Assembly: GCA_965250245.1 (NCBI GenBank)
Contig: OZ252296.1
Coordinates: forward strand, 372,001 to 436,000
Length of the DNA stretch: 64,000 nucleotides
Direction: 5' to 3'
From: JABDIP01 sp965250245
Lineage (GTDB): Bacteria; Pseudomonadota; Alphaproteobacteria; DSM-16000; Inquilinaceae
Position 1 is the first letter of the stretch. The number at the start of each line of letters is the position of its first letter. Shown here piece after piece: positions 29,242 to 38,265 of the stretch. A program made the position numbers and the translations under genes. Below the pieces are notes generated by a model that worked only from the letters and a program-made list of their open reading frames with translations, did not search any database and was not told the origin of the DNA.

Positions 29242-29958
29242 TCAGGCCGGTAGGTCCAGCCAGGATCGGATGCATCGCTCCAACACCCGGGCCAGGAAGC
29301 TGATGAGTTCGGTGCGCATGCCGGAATGGAACATGTCCGGCTCCCGGCTGCCCAGGGCCAGCAGGCAGGGCGGCGCGCCGGTCGACACGTTCAGCCGGAC
29401 CAGCGCATGGCTGCGCACCAGCCCGGCGCCGGCCCCGAACAGCGCCTCGTCGCCGGTGATGTTGCCGGCCAGCAAGACATCGCGGTTGCCAAGATAATGG
29501 TCGGAGAAGCCCTCGGCGACCACGCGCACGCCGGTCTGTTCGGCATGGGGCAGCGGCCGGCCGTCGGATTCCACCAGCAGCCGCGCCACGTCCAGATCCA
29601 GCAGCACCGACAGGTCGGTGTTGATGGTCTGGATCAGGTGCTCGAAGCTCTCCGCGTCCAGCAGGAACAGGATTGCGGCATGGACCCGGTTCTGGGTGTT
29701 CTGGTTGGCCCGGCTGGCGCTGATCAGGGCCCGCTGCTCATCCCGCAGGCTGTCGGATTCGTCGCGCAGGCGCCCGACCAGATAGGCCTGCAGGTCGACG
29801 ACGCCGTCCGGCCGGGTCGACGGCGGCGATGTCAGCTTGGCCAGGATCTCGGGATGGGACGTCAGGAACTCCGGGTTCTCGGAAAGGTACTCCGCGACCT
29901 CCTCGGCGGTCAGCGCGGGTGCCGCGACCGAGTCGCTGGAACGGGTTTCCTGGGGCAT
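29242..29958 (-). CDS. DUF484 (GAF-like) family protein
   Basis: A 238-residue protein with the DUF484 N-terminus VAEYLSENPEFLTSHPEILA (~20-39), a basic linker (LRDEQRALISASRANQNTQN) and a GAF-like C-terminal domain ending LGSREPDMFHSGMRTELISF. DUF484 genes are conserved directly upstream of xerC in proteobacteria, but no biochemical role is established. The copy D repeat lies in the 146-bp gap to xerC. Confidence 0.9.
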   Translation of the reverse strand: MPQETRSSDSVAAPALTAEEVAEYLSENPEFLTSHPEILAKLTSPPSTRPDGVVDLQAYLVGRLRDESDSLRDEQRALISASRANQNTQNRVHAAILFLLDAESFEHLIQTINTDLSVLLDLDVARLLVESDGRPLPHAEQTGVRVVAEGFSDHYLGNRDVLLAGNITGDEALFGAGAGLVRSHALVRLNVSTGAPPCLLALGSREPDMFHSGMRTELISFLARVLERCIRSWLDLPA

Positions 29959-29978
29959 TCAGAATCGCCTCTTCGCGG

Positions 29979-30674
29979 TCAGGCCGGTTTCTTGAAGGGC
30001 CTCACCGAGGCGTCGTCATCCAGAATCTGCTGTCCGGTCTTCTGCCAATCGGCCAGGAAAGCGTCGAGGCCCTTGTCGGTCAGCGGATGCTTGAAGAGTT
30101 GCCGCAGCACGCTCGGCGGCAGCGTGGCCACGTGCGCGCCCATGCGGGCCGCCTCGATCACGTGGCGCGGGCTGCGCACCGAGGCCACCAGCACCTCGGT
30201 ATTGATCGACGGGTATTGCCGGTAGATATCGACGATGTCCTGGATCAACTCCATGCCCGGGGTGCCGATATCGTCCAGCCGGCCGACGAAGGGCGAGATG
30301 AAGGCCGCGCCCGCCTTGGCCGCCAGCAGCGCCTGGCCGGCCGAGAAGCACAAGGTGACGTTGACGGCGATGCCGTCATCGGCCAGCACCTTGCAGGTCT
30401 TCAGCCCGTCCGGGGTCAGCGGCACCTTGATCGCCACGTTGGACGCGATCTCGGTCAGCCGGCGCGCCTCGGCCAGCATGCGGTCGTGCTCGGTGGCGGT
30501 CACCTCTGCGCTGACCGGGCCGGGGACGACCTTGCAGATCTCCGCCACAAGGTCGAGAAAGGACTTGCCGGTCTTGGCGACCAGGGACGGGTTCGTGGTG
30601 ACACCGTCCAACAGGCCGGTTGCGGCGAGATCGCGAATCTCGTCGAGATCGGCGGTGTCGATGAAGAATTTCAT
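29979..30674 (-). CDS. fsa: Transaldolase / fructose-6-phosphate aldolase (FSA-type)
   Basis: A 231-residue class I aldolase-fold protein, starting MKFFIDTADLDEIRDLAATG. The Schiff-base lysine is in NVAIKVPLTPDG (~residue 85) and the phosphate-binding part is FSAGQALLAAKAGAAFISPF. In this subfamily members act either as transaldolase of the pentose phosphate pathway or as fructose-6-phosphate aldolase. It is slightly longer than the ~220-residue norm because of a polar C-terminal tail. It precedes DUF484 by 20 bp and is divergent from priA. Confidence 0.92.
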   Translation of the reverse strand: MKFFIDTADLDEIRDLAATGLLDGVTTNPSLVAKTGKSFLDLVAEICKVVPGPVSAEVTATEHDRMLAEARRLTEIASNVAIKVPLTPDGLKTCKVLADDGIAVNVTLCFSAGQALLAAKAGAAFISPFVGRLDDIGTPGMELIQDIVDIYRQYPSINTEVLVASVRSPRHVIEAARMGAHVATLPPSVLRQLFKHPLTDKGLDAFLADWQKTGQQILDDDASVRPFKKPA

Positions 30675-30763
30675 GGCCGTGTTGTCCTCAACCCCAATGG
30701 GCCGCCGGGTGCCCGCTCTTTCCTGGCGACTCACGCGTTTCCGTTAGGACCGAAGTCTACCTG

Positions 30764-32998
30764 ATGGCAGATCACCATGCCACCTCCGGGACCGATGCCG
30801 ACCCGAAATGCGAACCGGACTCCGGGCCGGCGCTCCGGGTCCGCGTGCTGCTGCCGCTGCCGCTGGCGGAGGCCTATGACTACCGGCTGCCCGACGGCAT
30901 GGAGGCGGCGCCCGGCGACTGCGTGCTGGTGCCGCTCGGCAGCCGCGAGGTGATCGGCGTCGTCTGGGGGGCGGGCAGCGGCGATGTCGACGAATCGCGG
31001 CTGAAGGCGGTGATTCGCCGGTTCGATGTGGCGCCGCTCTCCGGCGTGGCGCGGGAATTCATCGACTGGGTCGCCCGCTATGTGATGAGCCCGCCGGGCG
31101 CGGTGTTGCGCATGACCCTGCGCGTTCCTTCCGCCCTGGAACCGCCAAAGCCGGTGATCGCCTATCGCCGGTCGGATGACTGGGATCCGGGCGCGCTCCG
31201 CATCACGCCGGCCCGGCAGCGGGTGCTCGACCTGCTGGCCGACGGGCCGCCGCGCACCGCCCGCGAGCTGGCCGAAGAGGCCGGCTGCGGCGGAGCCGTG
31301 GTGAAGGGGCTGGCGGCGGCCGGCGCGCTGGAGACGGTCGAACTTCGGCCGACGGCGGCGGTGCGCGATCCGGACTGGCAACGGCCGGGACGGATCCTGA
31401 CCGAGGATCAGCAGGCCGCCGCCGATGCCCTGACGTCGACGGTCCAGGAGGGCGGATACTCGGTGACGCTGCTGGACGGCGTCACCGGTTCCGGCAAAAC
31501 GGAAGTCTATTTCGAGGCGCTGGCCGCGGCGCTCGCCGCCGGCCGCCAGGTGCTGGTGCTGCTGCCGGAGATCGCCCTGTCGGCGCAATGGCTCGACCGC
31601 TTCGCCGAGCGCTTCGGCGTGCGGCCGGAGGAATGGCATTCCGACCTGACCCAGCTGCGCCGCCGGCAGACGTGGCGCGCCGTCGCCGAGGGCCGGGCGC
31701 GGGTGGTGGTCGGCGCCCGCTCGGCCCTGTTCCTGCCCTATCCGGATCTCGGCCTGATCGTCGTCGACGAGGAGCATGAGCAGGCTTACAAGCAGGAGGA
31801 CGGCGTCACCTACCATGCCCGGGACATGGCCGTGGTGCGGGCCAAGCTGGGTGCCTTCCCGATCGTGCTGGTCTCCGCCACACCGTCGCTCGAGACCACG
31901 GTCAACGCCCAGTCCGGCCGCTACGCGCGCCTGCACCTGCCGGACCGGCCGGGCACCGCGCGGACCCCGTCGGTGGCGGCGATCGATCTGCGCGAGGACC
32001 CGCCGGAGCGCGGCTGTTTCCTGTCGCCGAGCCTGCGCACGGCGCTGGTCGAGACCCTGGAGGCAGGGGAGCAGGCGATGCTGTTCCTCAATCGCCGGGG
32101 CTATGCGCCGCTGACCCTGTGTCGGCGCTGCGGCCATCGCCTGGAATGCCCGAACTGCACCGCCTGGCTGGTCGAGCACCGGCTGTCCGGTCGGCTGCAA
32201 TGCCACCATTGCGGCTATCACGCCCGGCTGCCGCGGGAGTGCCCGGCCTGCGCCGCGGAGGAGAGCTTCGTCGCCTGCGGCCCCGGGGTGGAGCGGGTGG
32301 CGGAGGAGGCCGCCGCCCTGCTGCCCGATGCCAGGACGGCGCTGATGGCCAGCGACCTGATCCACGGCCCGGCCCAGGCGGCGGAGATGGTCCGGGCGGT
32401 GATCGAGCACGAGGTCGACCTGGTGATCGGCACCCAGCTGGTCGCCAAAGGCCATCACTTCCCGCTGCTGACCCTGGTCGGTGTGGTGGATGCCGATCTG
32501 GGCCTTGCCGGCGGCGATCTGCGCGCCTCCGAACGCACATTCCAGCTTCTGCAGCAGGTCGCCGGCCGCGCCGGGCGGGAGGATCGGCCGGGCCGGGTGT
32601 TGGTCCAGACCTATATGCCGGACCATCCGGTGATCGCCGCCCTGGTCACCGGCGACCGCGACGGCTTCCTGGACCGCGAGGCGGAAGAGCGGCGGCTTCG
32701 TGCGCTGCCGCCCTTCGGCCGTCTGGCGGCGATTATCGTCTCCGGGCCGGATCCGACCCAGGTCGACCGGGTCGCCCATGCGCTGGGCCGCGCCGCGCCG
32801 CGGATGGCCGATCTGCGCGTGCTGGGACCGGCGCCGGCCCCGCTGGCGGTGCTGCGCGGCCGCCATCGCCGGCGCCTGCTGGTGAAGGCCGGCCGGGGCA
32901 CGGCCCTGCAGCCTTTTCTAAAGGACTGGCTTGAGAAAGTTCCGGCGCCGGGGTCGGTCCGGGTCCATGTCGACATCGACCCGTACAGCTTCCTCTAG
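30764..32998 (+). CDS. priA: Primosomal protein N' (replication restart helicase PriA)
   Basis: A 744-residue superfamily 2 helicase. The N-terminal DNA-binding part (~25-170) begins RVLLPLPLAEAYDYRLPDGM. Walker A is DGVTGSGKTEVY (~240-251), the DEAH-type box is VVDEEHEQAYKQEDG (~336-350), and zinc-binding cysteines are in CRRCGHRLECPNC and CHHCGYHARLPRECPAC (~446-495). It reloads DnaB at stalled forks. In many alphaproteobacteria priA sits near atpH; here an 8-kb accessory segment separates them. Confidence 0.96.
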   Translation: MADHHATSGTDADPKCEPDSGPALRVRVLLPLPLAEAYDYRLPDGMEAAPGDCVLVPLGSREVIGVVWGAGSGDVDESRLKAVIRRFDVAPLSGVAREFIDWVARYVMSPPGAVLRMTLRVPSALEPPKPVIAYRRSDDWDPGALRITPARQRVLDLLADGPPRTARELAEEAGCGGAVVKGLAAAGALETVELRPTAAVRDPDWQRPGRILTEDQQAAADALTSTVQEGGYSVTLLDGVTGSGKTEVYFEALAAALAAGRQVLVLLPEIALSAQWLDRFAERFGVRPEEWHSDLTQLRRRQTWRAVAEGRARVVVGARSALFLPYPDLGLIVVDEEHEQAYKQEDGVTYHARDMAVVRAKLGAFPIVLVSATPSLETTVNAQSGRYARLHLPDRPGTARTPSVAAIDLREDPPERGCFLSPSLRTALVETLEAGEQAMLFLNRRGYAPLTLCRRCGHRLECPNCTAWLVEHRLSGRLQCHHCGYHARLPRECPACAAEESFVACGPGVERVAEEAAALLPDARTALMASDLIHGPAQAAEMVRAVIEHEVDLVIGTQLVAKGHHFPLLTLVGVVDADLGLAGGDLRASERTFQLLQQVAGRAGREDRPGRVLVQTYMPDHPVIAALVTGDRDGFLDREAEERRLRALPPFGRLAAIIVSGPDPTQVDRVAHALGRAAPRMADLRVLGPAPAPLAVLRGRHRRRLLVKAGRGTALQPFLKDWLEKVPAPGSVRVHVDIDPYSFL

Positions 32999-33016
32999 GA
33001 CTGGCCCTGGGCCGCC

Positions 33017-33709
33017 CTAGTTGGCGTCGAGCAGCCGCTGCACGTTCTGGCGCTGCTCGGCCAGCAGCCCGTCCAGGGTCGGCCGGCCCTCATAGGGCGC
33101 GCTGAGATTGAGCGTGACGATGCGGTTTGCGACCAGGGTCAGCCCGGTGACCACGGCCGTCACCTCCTCCTCGCCGGTCGCCGGATCCACGGCACGGGTC
33201 AGGATGCCGGTGAACAGGGCGTCGTCGTCGCGGTGCAGCAGGCCGACATTGACCAGGTCCTGCAGCTCGATGGCCGCGTCGGCGTTGGCCAGCCGGTCGC
33301 GCATGACGTCCTCCGCCCGGTCGAGCGCGCTGTCGAACTGGCCGAACGCGCCCGCCACCGACTCGATCACCTGGGCCCGGCTCATGCTGGACGGGATCTC
33401 GCCGGCCGACAGGGGCATCAGGTACATCGCGTAGTTGGACAGCAGCACGCCCTTGCCGCGCAGCGCGTTCAACTGGCTGCATTCGGCCGAGATCGCCAGC
33501 ACCTGGTTGTGTCCGGCGTTGAGCTCCTGGATCAGCGACAGCATGTCGCGGTCGGCCGGATGCGCGGCGTCGAGCTCGCAGAACCCATCCGGCGGCGGCA
33601 GGGTGATGCCGAAGGCCTCGCCGCCCTGCTGCAGCACGGTCTTGCCGGCCGCATTGGCCTGGGCCGTCGCCAGCATGGCCAGCGACAGCGCGATCAGGAC
33701 CCGGATCAT
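33017..33709 (-). CDS. Exported protein of unknown function
   Basis: A 230-residue protein with a clear Sec signal peptide (IRVLIALSLAMLATAQANAA, cleavage near residue 21). The mature part, predominantly helical with an N-terminal CELDAAHPADRDMLSLIQEL, matches no named domain I recognise. The start has GGGAG at good spacing. It is convergent with priA (18-bp gap) and divergent from the cytochrome c' gene. Confidence 0.6.
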   Translation of the reverse strand: MIRVLIALSLAMLATAQANAAGKTVLQQGGEAFGITLPPPDGFCELDAAHPADRDMLSLIQELNAGHNQVLAISAECSQLNALRGKGVLLSNYAMYLMPLSAGEIPSSMSRAQVIESVAGAFGQFDSALDRAEDVMRDRLANADAAIELQDLVNVGLLHRDDDALFTGILTRAVDPATGEEEVTAVVTGLTLVANRIVTLNLSAPYEGRPTLDGLLAEQRQNVQRLLDAN

Positions 33710-33916
33710 GGGATGGTCTCCCGGTCTCGGCGACGACCGCCGTGGTCGGACACGATTGGACGCGGTGCCCGCGCGCTGCGGCTGTGGCGTGAATTTACCA
33801 TGACACGGAATAAGCGCGACCGTTTCGGTGTCGTACTGTCGATCGGAATTCCGCTAGCATCGGGCTGCCGATCCTCAGGCGACGTCTCAATACCGGTTTC
33901 CAACAGGAGGACAGCG

Positions 33917-34390
33917 ATGAACGGGAGGTTCAGGACTTTGATTGTCGGCGCGGCTGCAATGGCGGCTGTCGCAGCCGGTATCGGCACCGCATTGGCGGAC
34001 GGCCATTCGGAGAACGTGATCAATTACCGGCAGAACGTGATGAGTGCCATCGGCGGCCACACCGGCGCCATCGCCGCGGTGGTGAAGGGCGAGGTGGAGT
34101 TCACCGGCCATGTGGCGGCCCATGCGGATTCGCTGGCGGCGATGTCCGGATCGATCGTCGACATGTTCCCGCCCGGCACGGAGTCCGGCGCCGAAACCCG
34201 GGCCAAGGCCGAGATCTGGCAGGATTGGGACGACTTCGTCTCCGCCGCCCAGGCCATGGAGACCGCGACCGCCAATCTGGCCCAGGTGGTCAATGGCGGC
34301 GGCGACATGGCGGCGATCGGCGAGGCCTTCGGCGAGGTCGGCAAGGCCTGCGGCGGCTGTCACCGGCCGTTCCGCGCCCGCGCCAACTGA
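33917..34390 (+). CDS. Cytochrome c' (c-prime) family protein
   Basis: A 157-residue exported protein with signal peptide (LIVGAAAMAAVAAGIGTALA, cleavage ~28) and a four-helix bundle typical of cytochrome c'. The haem-binding site CGGCH is near the C-terminus (GKACGGCHRPFRAR), which is the class II cytochrome c position. Cytochromes c' bind NO/CO and are linked to nitric oxide protection. It has an AGGAGG ribosome-binding site and is 94 bp upstream of a diheme cytochrome gene, to which it is probably linked functionally. Confidence 0.9.
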   Translation: MNGRFRTLIVGAAAMAAVAAGIGTALADGHSENVINYRQNVMSAIGGHTGAIAAVVKGEVEFTGHVAAHADSLAAMSGSIVDMFPPGTESGAETRAKAEIWQDWDDFVSAAQAMETATANLAQVVNGGGDMAAIGEAFGEVGKACGGCHRPFRARAN

Positions 34391-34484
34391 CGCCGCGCCG
34401 GACTTTTCGTCTATCATTGGCGGGCCGATGGGCAGGATGTCCGTCGGCCCGTCCTGATTGTCTGCGATTGGAAAGGTCGACGCG

Positions 34485-35399
34485 GTGATCCGACGCGGTC
34501 TGATCTGGCTGGCGGGACTGGTTGTGATCGGGATTGCCGGGGCCGCCGTGGTGATCCTCGGCGCCCGACAGCTGACCCGCGGCGACATCGTCGTGCCGGC
34601 CCATGAGGCCTCGGCCGAGCGCGGCGCCTATGTCTTCGCCGCCGCCGGATGCAAGGGCTGCCACACCGCCAAGCGCGGCGAGACCCTGGCCGGCGGCCGG
34701 CCGTTGGAGACCCCGTTCGGAACCTTCTACGGCCCCAACATCACCGCCGATCCGGAGCACGGCATCGGCGCCTGGTCTGACGAAGACTTCATCCGGGCGC
34801 TGCGCCAGGGCGTGGCGCCGGATGGGCGCGACTACTACCCGGTCTTCCCCTACACCAGCTTCACCGCCATGACCGACGCGGACATGCTGGACCTGAAGGC
34901 CTACATCTTCAGCCTGCCGCCCGTGGCCGAGCCCAACCTGGATCACGACATCGCGCTGACCGTGCGCTTCCGCCCGGTGCTGGCGCCGTGGAAGGTGCTG
35001 AACCTGGAGCAGGGGCCGGCCCCCAACGTTCCGGACCAGTCCGAAATCTGGAACCGCGGCCGCTACCTGGTCCAGGCCCTGGGACATTGCGGTGAGTGCC
35101 ACACGCCGCGCGGCCCCGACGGCGCGGCCCTGGACCACATGCTGATGGCCGGCACCAAGGACGGTCCGGAGGGCGACAGCGTGCCCAACGTGACGCCGCA
35201 CCGCGAGACCGGAATCGGCCGCTGGAGCCGCTCCGACATCGACTTCTTCCTGGAAATCGGCATGTACCCCGACGGCGACTTTGTCGGCAGCACCATGGGC
35301 GAGGTTGTCGACGAGACCACCAGCCAGCTCACCGCCGAGGACCGCGCGGCGATGACGGAATACCTTCTGAGCCTGCCGCCGATCGAGAACGACATCTAG
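34485..35399 (+). CDS. Membrane-anchored diheme cytochrome c
   Basis: A 304-residue protein with an N-terminal helix (RRGLIWLAGLVVIGIAGAAV) that anchors it, and two c-type haem sites: CKGCH (~residue 63) and CGECH (~205). Methionine ligands may lie in VPNVTPHRETGIGRWSRSD-type regions. The two-domain form with FRRALRQGVAPDG-like helices (FIRALRQGVAPDGRDYYPVF) resembles the cytochrome subunits of alcohol, aldehyde or gluconate dehydrogenases, but no flavin or molybdenum dehydrogenase gene is near. The GTG at 34485 is preferred because GGAAAGG lies 8 bp upstream; a TTG at 34458 would add nine residues. Confidence 0.88.
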   Translation: MIRRGLIWLAGLVVIGIAGAAVVILGARQLTRGDIVVPAHEASAERGAYVFAAAGCKGCHTAKRGETLAGGRPLETPFGTFYGPNITADPEHGIGAWSDEDFIRALRQGVAPDGRDYYPVFPYTSFTAMTDADMLDLKAYIFSLPPVAEPNLDHDIALTVRFRPVLAPWKVLNLEQGPAPNVPDQSEIWNRGRYLVQALGHCGECHTPRGPDGAALDHMLMAGTKDGPEGDSVPNVTPHRETGIGRWSRSDIDFFLEIGMYPDGDFVGSTMGEVVDETTSQLTAEDRAAMTEYLLSLPPIENDI

Positions 35400-35415
35400 C
35401 CGACGGAGCCCGAAC

Positions 35416-35946
35416 ATGCGCCCGGGCCTGCGCGAAGCGGAGCAACTGCTGGAGGCACCGCAGCATTATGCGGGTTTCGCCGTGCGCAAATCCGCCAGGC
35501 CGGTGCTGCGCCTCTGGCGGTACCCGGCATTCGACCCGATGGCCGCCTGGGCGCTGATGGGCGATGAAGACGCTCATGTGGTGCGCCGCGTCGTCTGTTC
35601 GCCGGTCACCGAGGCGATCGCGGGCACGGACAGTTTCGAAGTCCGGTACGACACGTTCGGAACCGAGGCGGTGCTGCCGACAGAAACGGTCGATGCGCTT
35701 GTCTCAAAGCTGACGGAGATCGCCATGCCGCCATCCGTCCATCGGCACCCTGCCGGACTGGACGGCTGCACCTACGGCATTATGTGGAGCCGACCCGGGG
35801 AGGAGGTCCGGCTGACCTGGTGGGGCCGGTCGCCGCAGGACTGGGCCCTGCTCAGACTCTGGTACGCCCGCGCGGTGACGACGTTCGAAGACCATCTGGC
35901 CGATTGCGGTGTCCAGATCCAGTCCCGCCACCCCTGGGTCGAATGA
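35416..35946 (+). CDS. Unknown soluble protein
   Basis: A 176-residue protein with no signal peptide, no membrane helix and no domain I recognise. It is rich in aromatic residues (TWWGRSPQDWALLRLWYARA near the C-terminus). Start at ATG 35416, 17 bp after the diheme cytochrome gene, hence probably cotranscribed. It ends three bases before the convergent GDSL hydrolase gene. Confidence 0.6.
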   Translation: MRPGLREAEQLLEAPQHYAGFAVRKSARPVLRLWRYPAFDPMAAWALMGDEDAHVVRRVVCSPVTEAIAGTDSFEVRYDTFGTEAVLPTETVDALVSKLTEIAMPPSVHRHPAGLDGCTYGIMWSRPGEEVRLTWWGRSPQDWALLRLWYARAVTTFEDHLADCGVQIQSRHPWVE

Positions 35947-35949
35947 GCC

Positions 35950-36963
35950 CTATCGCATCGCCAGCCAGCCCCGATCCCCGGAACCGGCGCCGGTGACGGT
36001 GCCGAATGCCTGGAAGGCGATCAGGGCATGGGCGTTGGTCGTGGGGTGGATCAGATCCCAGAACAGGGCGCCGCCATTGGCGCCGGCGTCAATGCCCATT
36101 CCCAGATCCGGGCAGACGCCGGTCGGCCCCGGAGGGACGCCCGGCTGCTGTACGATGCAGGGCACGGCGGTGTTGGCGTAGACGGCGCTGGCATCCAGGA
36201 GCACGCTCAGGGCCTGCTCGATGTCCAGCACCCGGACCGCCAGGCCGTCGCGGTCCGTCAGCCGGGCGGCGGCCCGCGCCAGGATGCGGTTGTGTCGCCG
36301 GCTCTGGTCGGAGAGGAAGGCGGCCCGATCCGCCGGGAGGACCATCGTGCCGAGCGGCGTGCGCCCGAGATCCGGCAGGTTGGGCAGCAGGAACCGCCGG
36401 GCCCCGAGATCGGCGAGGGACTCGACCGCCTCGACCAGGTCGCGCACGACCTGGCGCGGCCGCGCCGCGGGATCGAAGAGATAGTTGTTGGCGCCGCCCC
36501 AGATCACCACCAGATCGTCGCGGCCGATCCGCCCGCCGGCCGCATCGAAGCTGGCCACCTGCCCCAGGATGCCGGTGCCGGCCAGGCTGGGCAGCACGGC
36601 CTCGTTCTCATTGCGGGTATCGGTGAAGGCGCCGCCGACGGCCTGGTTGTTGGCCAGCGGATCGACGGTGACATCCGTGTCGAAATCGACCTCCAGGCCC
36701 AGCAGCGGCGCCAGAGTCTCCACCCAGACCGGCCCGTTGGAAAAGCGCCCGTCGAAATAGGGCGGGCTGGGCGGCACGGTCCCGAAGGTCAGCGCGAACA
36801 GATTGCCGGAATCCGACAGGCTGTCGCCGAACACGTAGAGGTCGGTGAAGGGCGCGCGGCCGAAACCGCCATCGCCATCATCGTCGTCGTCATCCGCGAC
36901 GGCGTTCCAGCTCCAGCCGACGAGCACGAGCAGCAGCAAGGCCGCGGTCAGCGATCGGGTCAT
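35950..36963 (-). CDS. Exported SGNH/GDSL hydrolase with poly-Asp tract
   Basis: A 337-residue secreted esterase/lipase-like protein. The signal peptide (TRSLTAALLLLVLVGWSWNA) is followed at once by an aspartate run (ADDDDDDGDGG), then the GDSL block VFGDSLSDSGNLF (nucleophile Ser, ~residue 47), the oxyanion Asn region VIWGGANNYLF and the catalytic Asp-His in DLIHPTTNAHALIA. Relatives hydrolyse ester bonds of lipids or carbohydrates; substrate unknown. The same Asp run follows the signal peptide of the unrelated BNR protein at 54890. The start at 36963 has GGGAGGACAGGACC upstream. Confidence 0.85.
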   Translation of the reverse strand: MTRSLTAALLLLVLVGWSWNAVADDDDDDGDGGFGRAPFTDLYVFGDSLSDSGNLFALTFGTVPPSPPYFDGRFSNGPVWVETLAPLLGLEVDFDTDVTVDPLANNQAVGGAFTDTRNENEAVLPSLAGTGILGQVASFDAAGGRIGRDDLVVIWGGANNYLFDPAARPRQVVRDLVEAVESLADLGARRFLLPNLPDLGRTPLGTMVLPADRAAFLSDQSRRHNRILARAAARLTDRDGLAVRVLDIEQALSVLLDASAVYANTAVPCIVQQPGVPPGPTGVCPDLGMGIDAGANGGALFWDLIHPTTNAHALIAFQAFGTVTGAGSGDRGWLAMR

Positions 36964-37076
36964 GGTCCTGTCCTCCCCTTTGTCCGCGTGTCCGGACGAC
37001 CCTTCCTGGGCGGCCGTCGACACCACGGTTGTGTCATTGGCGCCAGCATAACCAAGCGCCGGCGCCGGAGTCCCCT

Positions 37077-38069
37077 CTAGCCGTCCGGCACGATGCCCAG
37101 GGCGGGGGTGTCGTCGCGGGCGTGCTCGTCCGGCCAGTTGGTGCGCCAGATCTCGGCCGACCAGTGGCCGCAATTGACGGCGGGCCGGGCGAAGCCGGGC
37201 TGGGGCTCCAGCAGGGGCGCGACCGTGACGTCGTGGCTGGGCACCATGAAATAGGGGAAGGAATAGCGGTCCCGGCCGCTGGCGTTGACCACCCGGTGCG
37301 GGGTCGAGACGAAGCGCCCGCCGCTCCACAGCTCCAGCATGTCGCCGATGTTGACGATGAAGCCGCCGGGCGGGCAGGCGGCGGTGATCCAGTCGCCGGC
37401 GCGGGTCTGAACCTCCAGCCCGCCCACCGGGTCCGGTGCGATGATGGTCAGCGCATCGGTGTCCTTGTGCGGATGGATGCCGAATCCGGGCGCGTCCGGT
37501 GCGCGCGGCGGGTAGTGCAGCAGCGTCATGTTGGTCAGCGGCGTTTCGAAGGGCCGGCGCAGGGCGTCCGGTGGCAGGCCAAGATCTTCCGCCAGCGCGC
37601 CCAGCAGCCGGTCGGCGACCCGGTCCAGCGCCCGCCAGTAGCCCAGGATGACCGGCCGCGCCTCCGGCACCTGCGGCGGCCAGACATTCGGCCCATAGAG
37701 CGGGCAGGCGGCCCGGATCGGGTCGTCTTCCGCGATCTCCACATGCAGCTTGTAACCCTCGTACCGGTCCGCCGCCCCGGTCCCGTCATTCGGCGTGAAG
37801 AAGCCGAGCGGGATGTAGCCCCGGTAGTTCTCCCGCGTGATCGCCTGGGCCCGCTTCGCCGCCGCGTCCACGGCGAAGATCCGCCGGACCGTCTCGCGCA
37901 TCTCTTCGATCCGGTCCAGCGGAACCCCGGTGCCGGTGACGACCAGGAACCCAATCTCGCGACACGCCCGGCCGATCCGCGCCACCGTCTCGCTGCGCGC
38001 CGGCTCGCCCGCCGCGCCGTCCAGCGGGCCGATGTCGATGACCGGGATGGTCCGCGGATCGGTCGTCAT
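37077..38069 (-). CDS. Isopenicillin-N-synthase-like Fe(II)/2OG oxygenase
   Basis: A 330-residue 2-oxoglutarate-dependent oxygenase of the IPNS family. The N-terminal DIOX_N domain begins PRTIPVIDIGPLDGA, and the catalytic part holds the HxD of IHPHKDTDAL (~residue 215) and distal histidine of STPHRVVNASGRDRYSFPYF, whose second Arg binds the co-substrate. Substrates of relatives include amino acid derivatives and plant-like metabolites; it cannot be named here. Start at 38069 preceded by AAGGAGGGCCC. Divergent from the EEP gene. Confidence 0.85.
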   Translation of the reverse strand: MTTDPRTIPVIDIGPLDGAAGEPARSETVARIGRACREIGFLVVTGTGVPLDRIEEMRETVRRIFAVDAAAKRAQAITRENYRGYIPLGFFTPNDGTGAADRYEGYKLHVEIAEDDPIRAACPLYGPNVWPPQVPEARPVILGYWRALDRVADRLLGALAEDLGLPPDALRRPFETPLTNMTLLHYPPRAPDAPGFGIHPHKDTDALTIIAPDPVGGLEVQTRAGDWITAACPPGGFIVNIGDMLELWSGGRFVSTPHRVVNASGRDRYSFPYFMVPSHDVTVAPLLEPQPGFARPAVNCGHWSAEIWRTNWPDEHARDDTPALGIVPDG

Positions 38070-38265
38070 GGGCCCTCCTTGCCGCATGTCACCGGCCCGC
38101 CGAGGGGCGTTCGGCTGGCCGTGATAGCCGGTGGTACCGCCGTGGCATGCGGGGCTTCCTATTCCTGCAACGCCAATCTGCTGCAATGGGCTGGCAGAGG
38201 CAATGGACTGCCCTGGGGACCGCCCCGAGGGCGGCCCGGGGTTCCGCGCGGGGAGATGAGAGAAA

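Noticed and set aside
36880..36900. Similar short triplet repeat in the GDSL gene
   Set aside because: Asp codons after the signal peptide, not a regulatory repeat.
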